A stretch of DNA of 31,738 nt from Phycisphaerales bacterium UBA1161 (GCA_002311745.1 DBZL01000052.1:1-31738); one strand, 5' to 3'; positions 16,448-25,025 are shown, counted from the stretch's first letter. The notes: generated by a model from the letters alone, not told the origin. Numbers and translations: made by a program.

Positions 16448-17397
16448 ACAGCCGCCGCTATTGCCTGATCACCCCTTGCCGCGACGAGGAAAAATTCGCG
16501 CTGGCCACCCTCCAGAGCGTCACCGCCCAATCCATTGCCCCGGCGCTGTGGGTCATCGTCGACGACGGCAGCAGCGACGGCACTGGCGGCATCCTCGACC
16601 AACACGCGGCGCGTTTCCCCTACATCCGCGTCCTGCACCGCGGGGACCGCGGGTTTCGCCAGCTTGGCGCCGGCGTCATCGACGCCTTCTACCACGGCTA
16701 CGACACCATCAACCCAAACGACTTCGATTTCCTCTGCAAGCTCGATCTGGACGTGCAGCTTCCCCCGCGCTACTTCGAATCCCTGATGCAGCGCATGGAG
16801 CAGAATCCGCGCATCGGCACCGCCAGCGGCAAACCGTATTTCCTCGATCCCCCAACCGGCCGCCGCATCAGCGAAAAATGCGGCGATGAAAACTCCGTCG
16901 GCATGGCCAAGTTCTATCGCACCGCTTGTTTCCTGCAGATCGGCGGCTTCGTCCGCGAATTGATGTGGGATGGGATCGACGGCCACCGCTGCCGCATGCT
17001 CGGGTGGATCGCCGTCTCCTGGGATGATCCGGAGTTAAATTTCCAGCACCTTCGTCCCATGGGCGCCAGCCACAAAAACTGGTGGACCGGCCGCGTGCGT
17101 CACGGCACGGGGCAATACTTTATGGGAACCGGCCCCCTGTACATGCTGGCCAGCGCCATCTACCGGCTGGGACATCCGCCGCTGGTGATCGGGTCCATCG
17201 CCAACCTCTGGGGGTATTGCAAAAGCGCCGCCCGGCGTCAGCCGAGGTATGGAGATCGGTCGTTTCGCCGCTTCCTGCGCCGCTACCAATGGTCTTGCCT
17301 GTTGCGGGGCAAGGCCCGGGCCACGGCCCTGATCGACGCCCGCCAAGCCGCCCACTTCCGGCCGCCCCCGCCGCGTCATGACCCCCCGCCGCCGTGA
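16444..17397 (+). CDS. GT2-family glycosyltransferase
   Basis: 317 residues. YCLITPCRDEEKFALATLQS starts the GT-A domain, followed by WVIVDDGSSDGTGGIL and the metal motif CKLDLDVQLPPRYF. The rest lacks obvious membrane spans and ends in a proline-rich tail (RPPPPRHDPPPP) that looks non-conserved. The start overlaps the previous stop (ATGA). It is the last gene of the long transferase operon; 288 bp without a convincing gene follow. No clear rho-independent hairpin with a T-run is seen after the stop. Cytosolic sugar transfer is predicted, with unknown donor. Confidence 0.88.
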   Translation: MNSRRYCLITPCRDEEKFALATLQSVTAQSIAPALWVIVDDGSSDGTGGILDQHAARFPYIRVLHRGDRGFRQLGAGVIDAFYHGYDTINPNDFDFLCKLDLDVQLPPRYFESLMQRMEQNPRIGTASGKPYFLDPPTGRRISEKCGDENSVGMAKFYRTACFLQIGGFVRELMWDGIDGHRCRMLGWIAVSWDDPELNFQHLRPMGASHKNWWTGRVRHGTGQYFMGTGPLYMLASAIYRLGHPPLVIGSIANLWGYCKSAARRQPRYGDRSFRRFLRRYQWSCLLRGKARATALIDARQAAHFRPPPPRHDPPPP

Positions 17398-17495
17398 CGA
17401 TAAAAGACACGGCAGCCGAAATTTACCGCGATCCAGGAGGGACGTTTCCCGGCACGCTGCGCTTCGGGTGCGACTCTTGGCGATAGGGTTTTGGG

Positions 17496-17550
17496 TTGCT
17501 TTCCCTGCAGGGAATGGACATATTGTCGCTGACCGCAATTTGCGCTGGTC
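17496..17550 (+). promoter_or_regulatory. Candidate promoter/operator upstream of the exosortase operon
   Basis: The 288-bp gap 17398-17685 has no convincing gene. It holds a perfect 14-bp palindrome TTCCCTGCAGGGAA (17501-17514), placed between a weak -35-like TTGCTT (17496-17501) and a weak -10-like CATATT (17519-17524) spaced 17 bp apart. A second short dyad CGCAA-T-TTGCG (17534-17544), flanked by GACC/GGTC, follows. The dyads are certain as sequence; the promoter function is a guess from spacing. Confidence 0.35.
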
Positions 17551-17685
17551 TTTCGCCGGTTCCGGGAGAAAAGATGGATTGAAGTTGGGTGAGGTCCCGC
17601 TCGTCGCAGGGGTGCCCGAGGCTCTTCGTTGTTGCGCGAAGGATAGGGACTGATCGGGGCCGCCTGGAACAAAGGCAGGGGCAGG

Positions 17686-19584
17686 ATGTACGTTCGCCAA
17701 GACGAAATTCGATGGACCCCCGGTGCGGCCGCTGCCGCCGCCGTGGTCGCCCCGTCCTCGGCCTCGCCGCCGCCTCGCCCGCCGCTTCCGCGGATTGTTC
17801 TGGATGGCGTTGCCTTGCACGCCGTCAGCGAGCCGCGTTGCATCGAGCACATTTTGGACCAGCTATCCGCCGGTCGCGGCGGCATGGTCGTCACCCCCAA
17901 CGTCGATCATCTGCGCCGTTGCCGCCGCGATCTGAGCTTTGCCGCCGTCGTGCAGGAGGCGGACCTGGTCGTCGCCGACGGCATGCCCCTGGTCTGGGCC
18001 AGCCGATTGCAGGGCACGCCTCTGCCCCAGCGCGTGGCGGGATCGGATTTGATCTCCAGCCTCAGCGCCGCCGCCGCCGCCACGGGCCGATCCGTTTTTC
18101 TGCTGGGGGGCGAGCCCGGCACCGCCGACGCCGCCGCCGCCATCTTGCGCGACCGCTGTCCGCAACTGAAGATTGCCGGAACCCTCTGCCCGCCGCTGGG
18201 GTTTGAGAAAGATGCCGCTCAGCTCGAGCGGATCACCCAGGCCCTCCAATCCGCCCAGCCGGACATCGTCTACGTCGGCCTGGGTTCGCCCAAGCAGGAG
18301 CGGCTGATCGACCGCCTGCGCCGCGCTCTTCCCCGCGCCTGGTGGCTGGGTGTGGGCGTGAGTTTCAGTTTTCTCTGCGGCGACGTGCGCCGCGCGCCGC
18401 CGTGGATGCGCAAGCACGGCCTGGAATGGCTGCACCGTCTGGGCCAGGAGCCCAAGCGCCTGTTCAAGCGATATCTCGTCCTGGGCCCGCCCTACGCCGC
18501 CATGATGCTCCTGCGCGCCGCCGGACGCGGCATCACCCATCGCCTGGTCCGCTCGCCCACGGAGGTGGACAGTGCGGTCGAGGCGCTGGTCGCGCCCAGC
18601 ACGGGCGTTGCCCCGGCGACAGAGGCCTTGCCGGCCGATCCGCCGTTGGTCCCCGCTGCATCGCCTCGGCCGATTCAGTCCGCCGCGGCATCTCTGGCCG
18701 ACGGCCGTTTGCGCGGGCTCATCCTGCTGGGCGGATCGGTGCGGTCCGGTCCGCTCACCGCCCTGGGCCGCAATATTCTGGATTTGCCCGTTGGCGGCGG
18801 CGGCACGATCCTGACGCGCTGGCTGGACCAGGCCGCCCAGGTCGCCCAACTCCTGGCCATGGACTATTTGCCCATCCGCCTGCTGGTGGATCGCCAGTCT
18901 ATTGAGCCCTCCAGCGGCCAAGCCGCCGGCCCAGCCCGCTGCCGCGTGGAGCGCGACACCTCCGACTACCGCGGCACCGGCGGCCTCCTGGCGGATGTGA
19001 CATTGGATTACAGTGACGATGACCTGATCCTGGTCGGCAATGCCGCCCAGGTGCTCCTGGAGCCGCTGACGGCGCTGCTGCTGGCCCTGCGGAAAACCGG
19101 CGGCGCCCTCAGCGTCGTGGACCACCGCGACGGCACCGCCAGCGGGTTGATGCTCGTGACTTGTCGGACCTTGCGCCTCATCCCCAGCGTCGGGTTCGTC
19201 GATATGAAAGAACAGGCGCTGCCGGCAATTGCGAACCACCACGACGTGCGGGTTTTGCACTGCCGCCGGCCCACGGGCCTGCCGGTGCGCTCGCTGGCCG
19301 ATTACCTGGCGGCGCTGCGGGCCTTGCACCGCCCCGTCCGTCGCGCCGAGCAGGCTCTGGCCGAGGACTGGAAATCGACCTTCGCCATCATCGAACCCGC
19401 CGCGTCCGTCGCCCCCTCGGCGCGCGTGCTGGATTCGGTGGTCCTGGCCGGCGCCGCCGTCGAAGCCGGCGCCGTGCTTGTACGCTGCGTGGTCGCCCCC
19501 GGCGCCGTGGTGCGCAAGGATCGCAAGGTGGTCGACCAATGCGTCACCGCCGGCGACAAGGGCCGGCGAAACGGCCGACATTGA
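17686..19584 (+). CDS. GT26 (WecG/TagA/CpsF) glycosyltransferase fused to a degenerate nucleotidyltransferase/hexapeptide module
   Basis: 632 residues; stand-alone WecG/TagA enzymes are about 250. After an Ala/Pro-rich leader, residues 36-290 are GT26: VTPNVDHL (69-75), the catalytic-region VADGMPLVWASR (D98), FLLGGEPG and VGLGSPKQE (197-205). These enzymes transfer ManNAc(A) or similar onto lipid-linked GlcNAc. After a low-complexity linker, residues about 340-545 look like a sugar-nucleotidyltransferase fold (LRGLILLGGSVRSGPLTALG, LILVGNAAQVLLEPL, LADYLAALRAL). The canonical G-x-G-T-R-L-x-P-L-T...K signature is lacking, so it may be inactive. Residues 569-615 are hexapeptide-like (IEPAASVAPSARVLDSVV). 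Whether the extra module is regulatory or structural is unknown. It begins the operon that includes the exosortase, whose start is 12 bp after its stop. Confidence 0.85.
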   Translation: MYVRQDEIRWTPGAAAAAAVVAPSSASPPPRPPLPRIVLDGVALHAVSEPRCIEHILDQLSAGRGGMVVTPNVDHLRRCRRDLSFAAVVQEADLVVADGMPLVWASRLQGTPLPQRVAGSDLISSLSAAAAATGRSVFLLGGEPGTADAAAAILRDRCPQLKIAGTLCPPLGFEKDAAQLERITQALQSAQPDIVYVGLGSPKQERLIDRLRRALPRAWWLGVGVSFSFLCGDVRRAPPWMRKHGLEWLHRLGQEPKRLFKRYLVLGPPYAAMMLLRAAGRGITHRLVRSPTEVDSAVEALVAPSTGVAPATEALPADPPLVPAASPRPIQSAAASLADGRLRGLILLGGSVRSGPLTALGRNILDLPVGGGGTILTRWLDQAAQVAQLLAMDYLPIRLLVDRQSIEPSSGQAAGPARCRVERDTSDYRGTGGLLADVTLDYSDDDLILVGNAAQVLLEPLTALLLALRKTGGALSVVDHRDGTASGLMLVTCRTLRLIPSVGFVDMKEQALPAIANHHDVRVLHCRRPTGLPVRSLADYLAALRALHRPVRRAEQALAEDWKSTFAIIEPAASVAPSARVLDSVVLAGAAVEAGAVLVRCVVAPGAVVRKDRKVVDQCVTAGDKGRRNGRH

Positions 19585-19596
19585 GGTAGTAGTTGC

Positions 19597-20475
19597 ATGA
19601 CGCTGCCGCGCTTGAGAGACGATCGCCTGAGCCTGGCCCACGTGGCCGCCGCCGCCTTCATGGGCGCCCTGGGCGTCGCCGTCACCTTCGACGCCTGGAA
19701 GGATATCTACCTCATCGCCTCCAAGGATGAGGAGAACGGCCACATTTTCCTGGTCCCCCTGGTGGCGCTGTATCTGGTGTGGGTGCGGCGCATGCGCCTG
19801 CGGCATTGCCGGCCCTCCGGATGCATCGTCGGTCCCCTCCTGGTCGCCGCCGGCTGGATCATCGGATCGTTGGGGTTTTATCGAGGGATTCAGAGTTTCT
19901 GGCACGGCGGCGCCGTGCTGGTCGTGCTGGGATGCATGCTCTCGGTTTTGGGCAAGAACGTGATATTCCGGTTCTTCCCCGCCCTGGCGGTTCTGGTCTT
20001 CCTGGTGCCGGCGCCCAACCGCCTGCGCTTGGCCATCGCCTCGCCCCTGCAAAACTGGACCGCGTTCATCTCCGAAAAAGTGCTGGAAGTGTGCGGCGTG
20101 GTCAACACGGAGGTGACCGGCAACCTGCTGAAAATCAACGGCCAGCCGGTCTTCGTCGCCGAAGCCTGCAACGGCTTGCGCATGGTCTTTGCCCTGATCC
20201 TGGTCTGCTTCGTGTTCGGTTTCGCCTTGCCCCTGCGGAACTTCGTGCGGATTCTGATCCTGCTGGCCAGCCCCCTGGCCGCGATTTTCTGCAACGTCGT
20301 GCGCGTGCCGGCCACCGTCTGGGTCTACGCCTACGAGCCGAAGTATTTCCAGGCCTTTCACGCCACTGCCGGCTGGGCCATGCTCCTGGTGGCTTTCTTG
20401 ATGCTTTACGGAATCATCCGCCTGCTGCAGTGGGCGATGATCCCGGTGAATCAATACACGTTGGCGTCGCAGTAG
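19597..20475 (+). CDS. Exosortase (EpsH/Xrt family transpeptidase-like membrane protein)
   Basis: 292 residues with about eight hydrophobic helices. The proposed exosortase catalytic triad is present: Cys191 in VAEACNGLRM, Arg236 in CNVVRVPATVW, and His255 in FHATAGW. The early motif SKDEENGHIFLVPLVALYLVW matches the exosortase N-terminal region (Y-S-H-G-hydrophobic in others). Exosortases recognise a C-terminal tripartite tail (PEP-like motif, hydrophobic helix, basic end) on secreted proteins, and process it during delivery to the surface or polysaccharide matrix. Here the C-terminal EpsI/DUF3485 part found fused in some exosortases is a separate gene just downstream. Candidate substrates lie about 9-10 kb downstream (29752 and 30720). 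I cannot assign an exosortase subtype letter. Confidence 0.93.
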   Translation: MTLPRLRDDRLSLAHVAAAAFMGALGVAVTFDAWKDIYLIASKDEENGHIFLVPLVALYLVWVRRMRLRHCRPSGCIVGPLLVAAGWIIGSLGFYRGIQSFWHGGAVLVVLGCMLSVLGKNVIFRFFPALAVLVFLVPAPNRLRLAIASPLQNWTAFISEKVLEVCGVVNTEVTGNLLKINGQPVFVAEACNGLRMVFALILVCFVFGFALPLRNFVRILILLASPLAAIFCNVVRVPATVWVYAYEPKYFQAFHATAGWAMLLVAFLMLYGIIRLLQWAMIPVNQYTLASQ

Positions 20476-20489
20476 AGGAAAGACGGACC

Positions 20490-21242
20490 ATGGCCCATCG
20501 CGCAAGAATCTTCAAAGGCATCTGGTTCTGGCCGGCGCTGTCGGCGCTGATGCTGCTCGGCATGGTCGCCGAGGCGCAGACGCGCATCACCCGGGCCGAC
20601 GCCGAGCCGCACCTGGCGCGATGCAAGGCCGCCATCGAGTCCATCCCCCTGACCATCCTGGGCCCCTCCGGAGCGTATTGGACCGGCGCGGAAACCAACG
20701 TGCCTCTGTCGGCCACCCAGTTGCTGCGCCCCAACCAAATCCTCAGCCGCACCTACGTCCGCCAGGGCGACCCGCTGATGGTTTCCCTGCTGATCGTCGA
20801 TTGCCGGGACGCACGCGACTTGCAGGGGCATTATCCGCCCAACTGCTATCCCGCTCAGGGGCTGAAACTGATCGGCCAAATCCCGCGAACCTGGCGCCTG
20901 AGCGACGGCCTGGAAGTGCCGGGCATGGAGTACCATTTCGCTTCCGAGGGGCACCTGGAAGATCCGACGGTGGTGTACAACTTTTTCGTCACCCCCCTGG
21001 TGCCGGGCCTGACCGTCAGCCACCCGGAGCTCAACGGCGTCATCTGCCGCGACATCGACAGCGTCTACACCTCAGGCGAAGATTATCAGAGACGCTACTT
21101 TGGTGCGGCCGAGTTTCAACTGATGGCTCGGTCGCGCATGACCGGCCAGCAGCTCGACCAGGCGCTGATCGATCTGCTCAGCCCCAATCAGAACGTCATC
21201 CGGACGCTCATGAACCGCGCACCCGGAGGAAAGTCGTTATGA
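20490..21242 (+). CDS. EpsI-like (DUF3485) exosortase-associated protein
   Basis: 250 residues from ATG 20490, with GAGGAAAG upstream; the frame is open earlier only as a shadow of the exosortase gene. A hydrophobic segment (about 9-28, GIWFWPALSALMLLGMVAEA) is a signal or anchor, so most of the protein is extracytoplasmic. MVSLLIVDCRDARDLQGHYPPNCYPAQGLKLI contains His114 and Cys119, which line up with the conserved H-x-P-x-x-C-Y-P-x-x-G of EpsI/DUF3485. EpsI is found next to exosortases or fused to them and is needed for exopolysaccharide production in some species, with an unclear biochemical role. The stop overlaps the next start (ATGA), indicating coupling to the Wzz/kinase gene. Confidence 0.82.
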   Translation: MAHRARIFKGIWFWPALSALMLLGMVAEAQTRITRADAEPHLARCKAAIESIPLTILGPSGAYWTGAETNVPLSATQLLRPNQILSRTYVRQGDPLMVSLLIVDCRDARDLQGHYPPNCYPAQGLKLIGQIPRTWRLSDGLEVPGMEYHFASEGHLEDPTVVYNFFVTPLVPGLTVSHPELNGVICRDIDSVYTSGEDYQRRYFGAAEFQLMARSRMTGQQLDQALIDLLSPNQNVIRTLMNRAPGGKSL

Positions 21243-23506
21243 CCCAAGAGATGCAACTGGCTCAGGCCGCGAATTTGCCGGTGGCGCCGCAGTATGTCCA
21301 CGGCGGCCAAAGCAGCGCCCTGGCCGTGCTGCCCCCTCCGCCCACGGGCTTCAAGAAAATTCACCGCCTGCTCCGCGGCCGCTATCCCCTGGTCATTTCC
21401 CTGGGCGCGGTCCTGGCGATCGCCGGGGCGCTCACCGGCTACCTCTGCAAGCAACCGATGTACACCAGCGACGGTCGGATTTTCGTCCCGCCCACCATCC
21501 CCTCCGTCCGCGCCAGCATCGACCCGATGCTCCCCGGCTACAGCACGTATCTCAACTCGCAGGTCGCCGTCATCGAAAGCCGCGACATGGTCGAGATGGC
21601 CATGAAGAACCCCAAGTGGCAGGCGCTGGGCAAGCTGCGCGATGATGCCGCCATCGACGACTTCTTCAACAATCTCGACGTCGAGAGCATGCCCAACACC
21701 TCCGTCATCAGCATCAGCTTTTCCGATTCCGATCCGAAAGTCGCCCAGCTCGGCGCCCAGGTCATGTGCGAGGCCTACCAGGATTTCTACGAGTCGCAGG
21801 ACCCCTTCCTCTTCACCCACAAGATCAACCAGTTGGACACCATGCGCAACCGCGTGGGCAACGAACTACAGGGCCTGCAGGCCGAGCTGTCCAATTTGTC
21901 CAAAAAATACGGCACCGATGATCTGCGCGATTTCTCCAACACGCAGATGCAGCAATTGGCCCACCTGGAGGCCGAGCTGGAAGAAGCCGATCGCGATTAC
22001 GCCCAGGCCCAGGCCGCCCTCGCCGCGGCCAGCGGACTGACGCCCACCGGCGCGCCGGCCACCCGCAAAGACGCCGCGATCACCCTCAACGAGGTGCAGA
22101 TCGCCAACCTCGGCGACCTGCAGATGCACAGCCTCCTCCTGCAACGCGGCGAGCTCCGCCGCGTCCTGGACAAGATGCAACGCGACGGCTTCGGTCCCAA
22201 CCATCCCAGGGTGCAAAGCGCCCAGACCGACGTCGACGTGCTCAACGCCGAAATCCAGGCCTACGTCGACGCCTGGAACCGCGCCTATCGCCTGGGGAAC
22301 CTCAACGGCCTCACCCCCGTCGCCATCAACCTCCAGGCCGACCTCGAATCCAAACGTCTCCGCGTCAACCTCCTTAAGGACCAGCGCGACAAGCAGGATG
22401 CCCTCTGCCACGAAATCGGCCAGCAAATGAGCGCCATCCAGGAGATCAAGAGCAAGATCGCATCCAAGCAGCAGGATTTGGATGCGATCACCAGCGACTT
22501 CGATCAGTTGAATTCGCAAAAGTCGCTGATGCAGGGACAGCTGGCCATCATCAGCGCCCCGGCGGTGGCCATCGAACCGGCCAAGGACAAACGCATCCAG
22601 TTCGCCTTGCTCGGATTCCTGGGCGGCGGCTTGCTCCCCGCGTGCGTCACCATCTTCCTCGGTTTGCTCGATCGCCGCTTGCGCTACAGCGATGAAACCA
22701 ACACCAATTTGGGCGGCATTCCCCTGTTGGGCATCCTGCCCAATCTGCCCGATCTGCTGACCGATCCCGATCAGGCCGCCACCGCCGCTCACTGCGTCCA
22801 CCAGATCCGCACCATCTTGCAGATCACCGGCCACAACCTCGACCGCCGCGCCTTCACCGTCACCAGCGGCTCCCCCGGCGACGGCAAGACCAGCCTGACG
22901 CTGGCCCTGGGCCTGAGCTTCGCCGCCAGCGGCTCCCGAACCCTCATGATCGACGGCGACCTCGTCGGCGGCGGCTTGACCACGCGCCTGGCCATCACCG
23001 CCGATCACGGCGTCCTCGAAGCCATGGCCTCACGCGACATCATGCCCTTCGTCCACGCCACCGACGTGACCGATCTGTCCCTGCTGCCCGTCGGACATGC
23101 CATGGGCGGGTACACCGGCTCCATCGCCCCCGCCGCCGTGCGACGTCTCGTCGTGGAAGCCCGCAATCACTTCGACGTGATCATCATCGACACCGGCCCC
23201 ATCCTGGGCAGCATCGAGGCCTCGCCCATGGCCGTCGCCGCCGACGGCGTCATCGTCTGCGTCTCCCGCGGCCAGCAACGCCAACTGGTCGAACGCGCCA
23301 TCGCCCACCTGCAAGCCATCGGCGCCAAACTCGCCGGCGTCGTCTTCAACCGCGCCCAGGCCCGCGACTTCGAACGCTCCATCAGCCGCATGAGCCTCCA
23401 CCCCATGGCCCAGGGCAGCGGCAACGGCGACCGCATCGGCCCCGTCGTCACCGCCGTCGCCTCCTCGGTTCGCTCCGGACTATCCAGTCATCCCGAGCAC
23501 CCATGA
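21239..23506 (+). CDS. Wzz-type chain-length determinant fused to BY-kinase-like ATPase
   Basis: 755 residues from ATG 21239. The first membrane helix is about 53-75 (YPLVISLGAVLAIAGALTGYL), then the Wzz beta/alpha region, long coiled coils (about 195-430), and a second membrane helix near 455-475. The cytoplasmic domain has Walker A SGSPGDGKTS (543-552, K550), Walker A' LMIDGDL and Walker B VIIIDTGP. This is the architecture of Wzc/EpsB-type polysaccharide co-polymerases that control chain length and assembly by ATP binding and tyrosine autophosphorylation. Oddly, the C-terminal ~100 residues contain no tyrosine, so the usual C-terminal Tyr cluster is missing. Activity may be ATP-driven only or regulated differently. 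It sits between the EpsI-like and sugar-transferase genes, which fits a Wzy-dependent system. Confidence 0.9.
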   Translation: MTQEMQLAQAANLPVAPQYVHGGQSSALAVLPPPPTGFKKIHRLLRGRYPLVISLGAVLAIAGALTGYLCKQPMYTSDGRIFVPPTIPSVRASIDPMLPGYSTYLNSQVAVIESRDMVEMAMKNPKWQALGKLRDDAAIDDFFNNLDVESMPNTSVISISFSDSDPKVAQLGAQVMCEAYQDFYESQDPFLFTHKINQLDTMRNRVGNELQGLQAELSNLSKKYGTDDLRDFSNTQMQQLAHLEAELEEADRDYAQAQAALAAASGLTPTGAPATRKDAAITLNEVQIANLGDLQMHSLLLQRGELRRVLDKMQRDGFGPNHPRVQSAQTDVDVLNAEIQAYVDAWNRAYRLGNLNGLTPVAINLQADLESKRLRVNLLKDQRDKQDALCHEIGQQMSAIQEIKSKIASKQQDLDAITSDFDQLNSQKSLMQGQLAIISAPAVAIEPAKDKRIQFALLGFLGGGLLPACVTIFLGLLDRRLRYSDETNTNLGGIPLLGILPNLPDLLTDPDQAATAAHCVHQIRTILQITGHNLDRRAFTVTSGSPGDGKTSLTLALGLSFAASGSRTLMIDGDLVGGGLTTRLAITADHGVLEAMASRDIMPFVHATDVTDLSLLPVGHAMGGYTGSIAPAAVRRLVVEARNHFDVIIIDTGPILGSIEASPMAVAADGVIVCVSRGQQRQLVERAIAHLQAIGAKLAGVVFNRAQARDFERSISRMSLHPMAQGSGNGDRIGPVVTAVASSVRSGLSSHPEHP

Positions 23507-23519
23507 GGCGCACGCCGTC

Positions 23520-25025
23520 TTGCATCCGGCGGGGCAAAATGCTGAACTGGATACCCCGGCTCCCCAGATGATCGCCCCGCCATCCACCCTCGCTTCGTCG
23601 TCCGAATCCGCCCAGCGCCCCACGGCGCTGCTGCAACGCACCATCTGGGGCCTGGACCCCCTGGCCCTGGATCACCGTTACTGGGCCGCCCACGGCGTGC
23701 AGGTCGTTCGCCTGGGCGAACCTTCCGAAATCCTCGCCGATGCCGAACTTTATCTCCTGATCGACCCGCGCTCCCTGGTGCTCTTCCGCATGAGCAGCGT
23801 CATCGACACCCTCAACTGGATCAAGCCCCAGGTCCTGTTCCTGCGCCTGCACGACGACCGCGAACGCGGCTACCACGAACGCATTCTCACCGACCCCTCC
23901 AATCGCTTCCTGCGCTTCCAGCGCCTCTACGACGCCACCGCCGACCTGCGCCTGGCCCGCGCCGTCCTCACTCCCGACCGCGAGGTGGCGCGCCTGTGGC
24001 AAAGCTCGCCCGACCCGGCGGCCGGGTGGCGACGCCTGCGACGCCACACTCCACGCCACGAACGCATGACCCTCTCCATCGACGGCAGCGTCTTCGACCG
24101 CAGCCACGATCACGAAATCGCCCTGTACCTGCGCGATTTGATGAACCGCTGGAATCGGCCCGATTCCACCATCTCCCGCGCCCAGCTCTTCGAGCCGGAA
24201 GTCTGGAAAGACCCCAAGAGCGTCATCGATCCCGATGCGCGCTTCATCGGCCCGGTGTGGGTCGGCGCCGGCCGTCAGGTCCCGGCCGGAACCACGGTCA
24301 TCGGCCCCGCCATTTTGTGGGATGATCCCCAGGCCCGGCCGCCCATGCAGGACATCCAGTGGCTGGCCATCGAACCCCACGAAATCCCCCACACCGCCCC
24401 CGTGCGCGACACCACCCTGGCCGCTCGCCTGCTCCGCCGCGCTTTTGACTTCGCCTTTGCCTTCGTTGCCCTGCTGCTGACCCTGCCGCTGTATCCGTTC
24501 ATCATGCTGGCGATCTGGCTGGAAGATGGCCGGCCCGTCTTTTTCACCCACCGCCGCGAAACCCTCGGCGGACGCGAGTTCCCCTGCATCAAGTTCCGCT
24601 CCATGCGCAAGGATGCCGAACACATCAAGCAGCAGCTCCTCGCCCAGAACCAGGCTGACGGCCCCCAGTTTTACATCGCCCGCGACCCGCGCCTCACCCA
24701 CGTCGGAAAGGTCCTGCGAAAGTACGACCTGGATGAGCTGCCCCAGTTCCTCAACGTGCTTCTGGGCCAGATGTCGGTGGTCGGGCCCCGACCCAGCCCA
24801 CGCGTGGAAAACCAGTTCTACCCCCCCTGGCGCGAGGCGCGCCTCAGCGTCCGCCCCGGCATCACCGGCCTTTGGCAAATCCACCGCACGCGCCAAAGCG
24901 GCTGGGACTTCCAGGAATGGATCCGCTACGACATCGAATACGTCGAAAAACGCTCCTGGCCGCTTGATCTCTGGATCATCTGGAAGACCATTGTCCGCCT
25001 CTTCCGCAAGGTGACACGATCATGA
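23520..25025 (+). CDS. Polyprenyl-phosphate sugar phosphotransferase (WcaJ/WbaP-like) with unusual N-terminal domain
   Basis: 501 residues if TTG 23520 is used; the next in-frame ATG is 23568 (485 residues). The TTG has GAGG about 11 bases upstream, the ATG has no clear Shine-Dalgarno, so the exact start is uncertain. The C-terminal half is the bacterial sugar transferase domain: one hydrophobic segment (about 308-335), CIKFRSMRKDAE, YDLDELPQFLNVLLGQ, SVVGPRPSPR and RPGITGLWQ. It transfers a sugar-1-phosphate to undecaprenyl phosphate, starting the repeat unit. The N-terminal ~300 residues are not the usual multi-helix WcaJ region. They are soluble-looking and contain FIGPVWVGAGRQVPAGTTVIG (about 240-262), reminiscent of a left-handed beta-helix. 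Their function is unknown. The stop overlaps the next start (ATGA). Confidence 0.88.
   Translation: MHPAGQNAELDTPAPQMIAPPSTLASSSESAQRPTALLQRTIWGLDPLALDHRYWAAHGVQVVRLGEPSEILADAELYLLIDPRSLVLFRMSSVIDTLNWIKPQVLFLRLHDDRERGYHERILTDPSNRFLRFQRLYDATADLRLARAVLTPDREVARLWQSSPDPAAGWRRLRRHTPRHERMTLSIDGSVFDRSHDHEIALYLRDLMNRWNRPDSTISRAQLFEPEVWKDPKSVIDPDARFIGPVWVGAGRQVPAGTTVIGPAILWDDPQARPPMQDIQWLAIEPHEIPHTAPVRDTTLAARLLRRAFDFAFAFVALLLTLPLYPFIMLAIWLEDGRPVFFTHRRETLGGREFPCIKFRSMRKDAEHIKQQLLAQNQADGPQFYIARDPRLTHVGKVLRKYDLDELPQFLNVLLGQMSVVGPRPSPRVENQFYPPWREARLSVRPGITGLWQIHRTRQSGWDFQEWIRYDIEYVEKRSWPLDLWIIWKTIVRLFRKVTRS

Noticed and set aside
17430..17475. Sigma-54-like promoter around the GGCACGCTGC sequence in the exosortase leader
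   Set aside because: The downstream GC element is not at the required spacing from the GG, so the -24/-12 pattern fails.
17378..17653. Possible small plus-strand gene of 91 codons in the gap before the exosortase operon
   Set aside because: Arg-rich composition, start inside the preceding gene, no good Shine-Dalgarno and no recognisable feature; the region is better read as regulatory.
17863..20505. Very long open frame on the minus strand (about 880 codons)
   Set aside because: It lies opposite the GT26 fusion and exosortase genes, which have clear motifs. Its translation is rich in Gly, Gln, His and Asp with no domain, as expected for a mirror of GC-rich codon usage.
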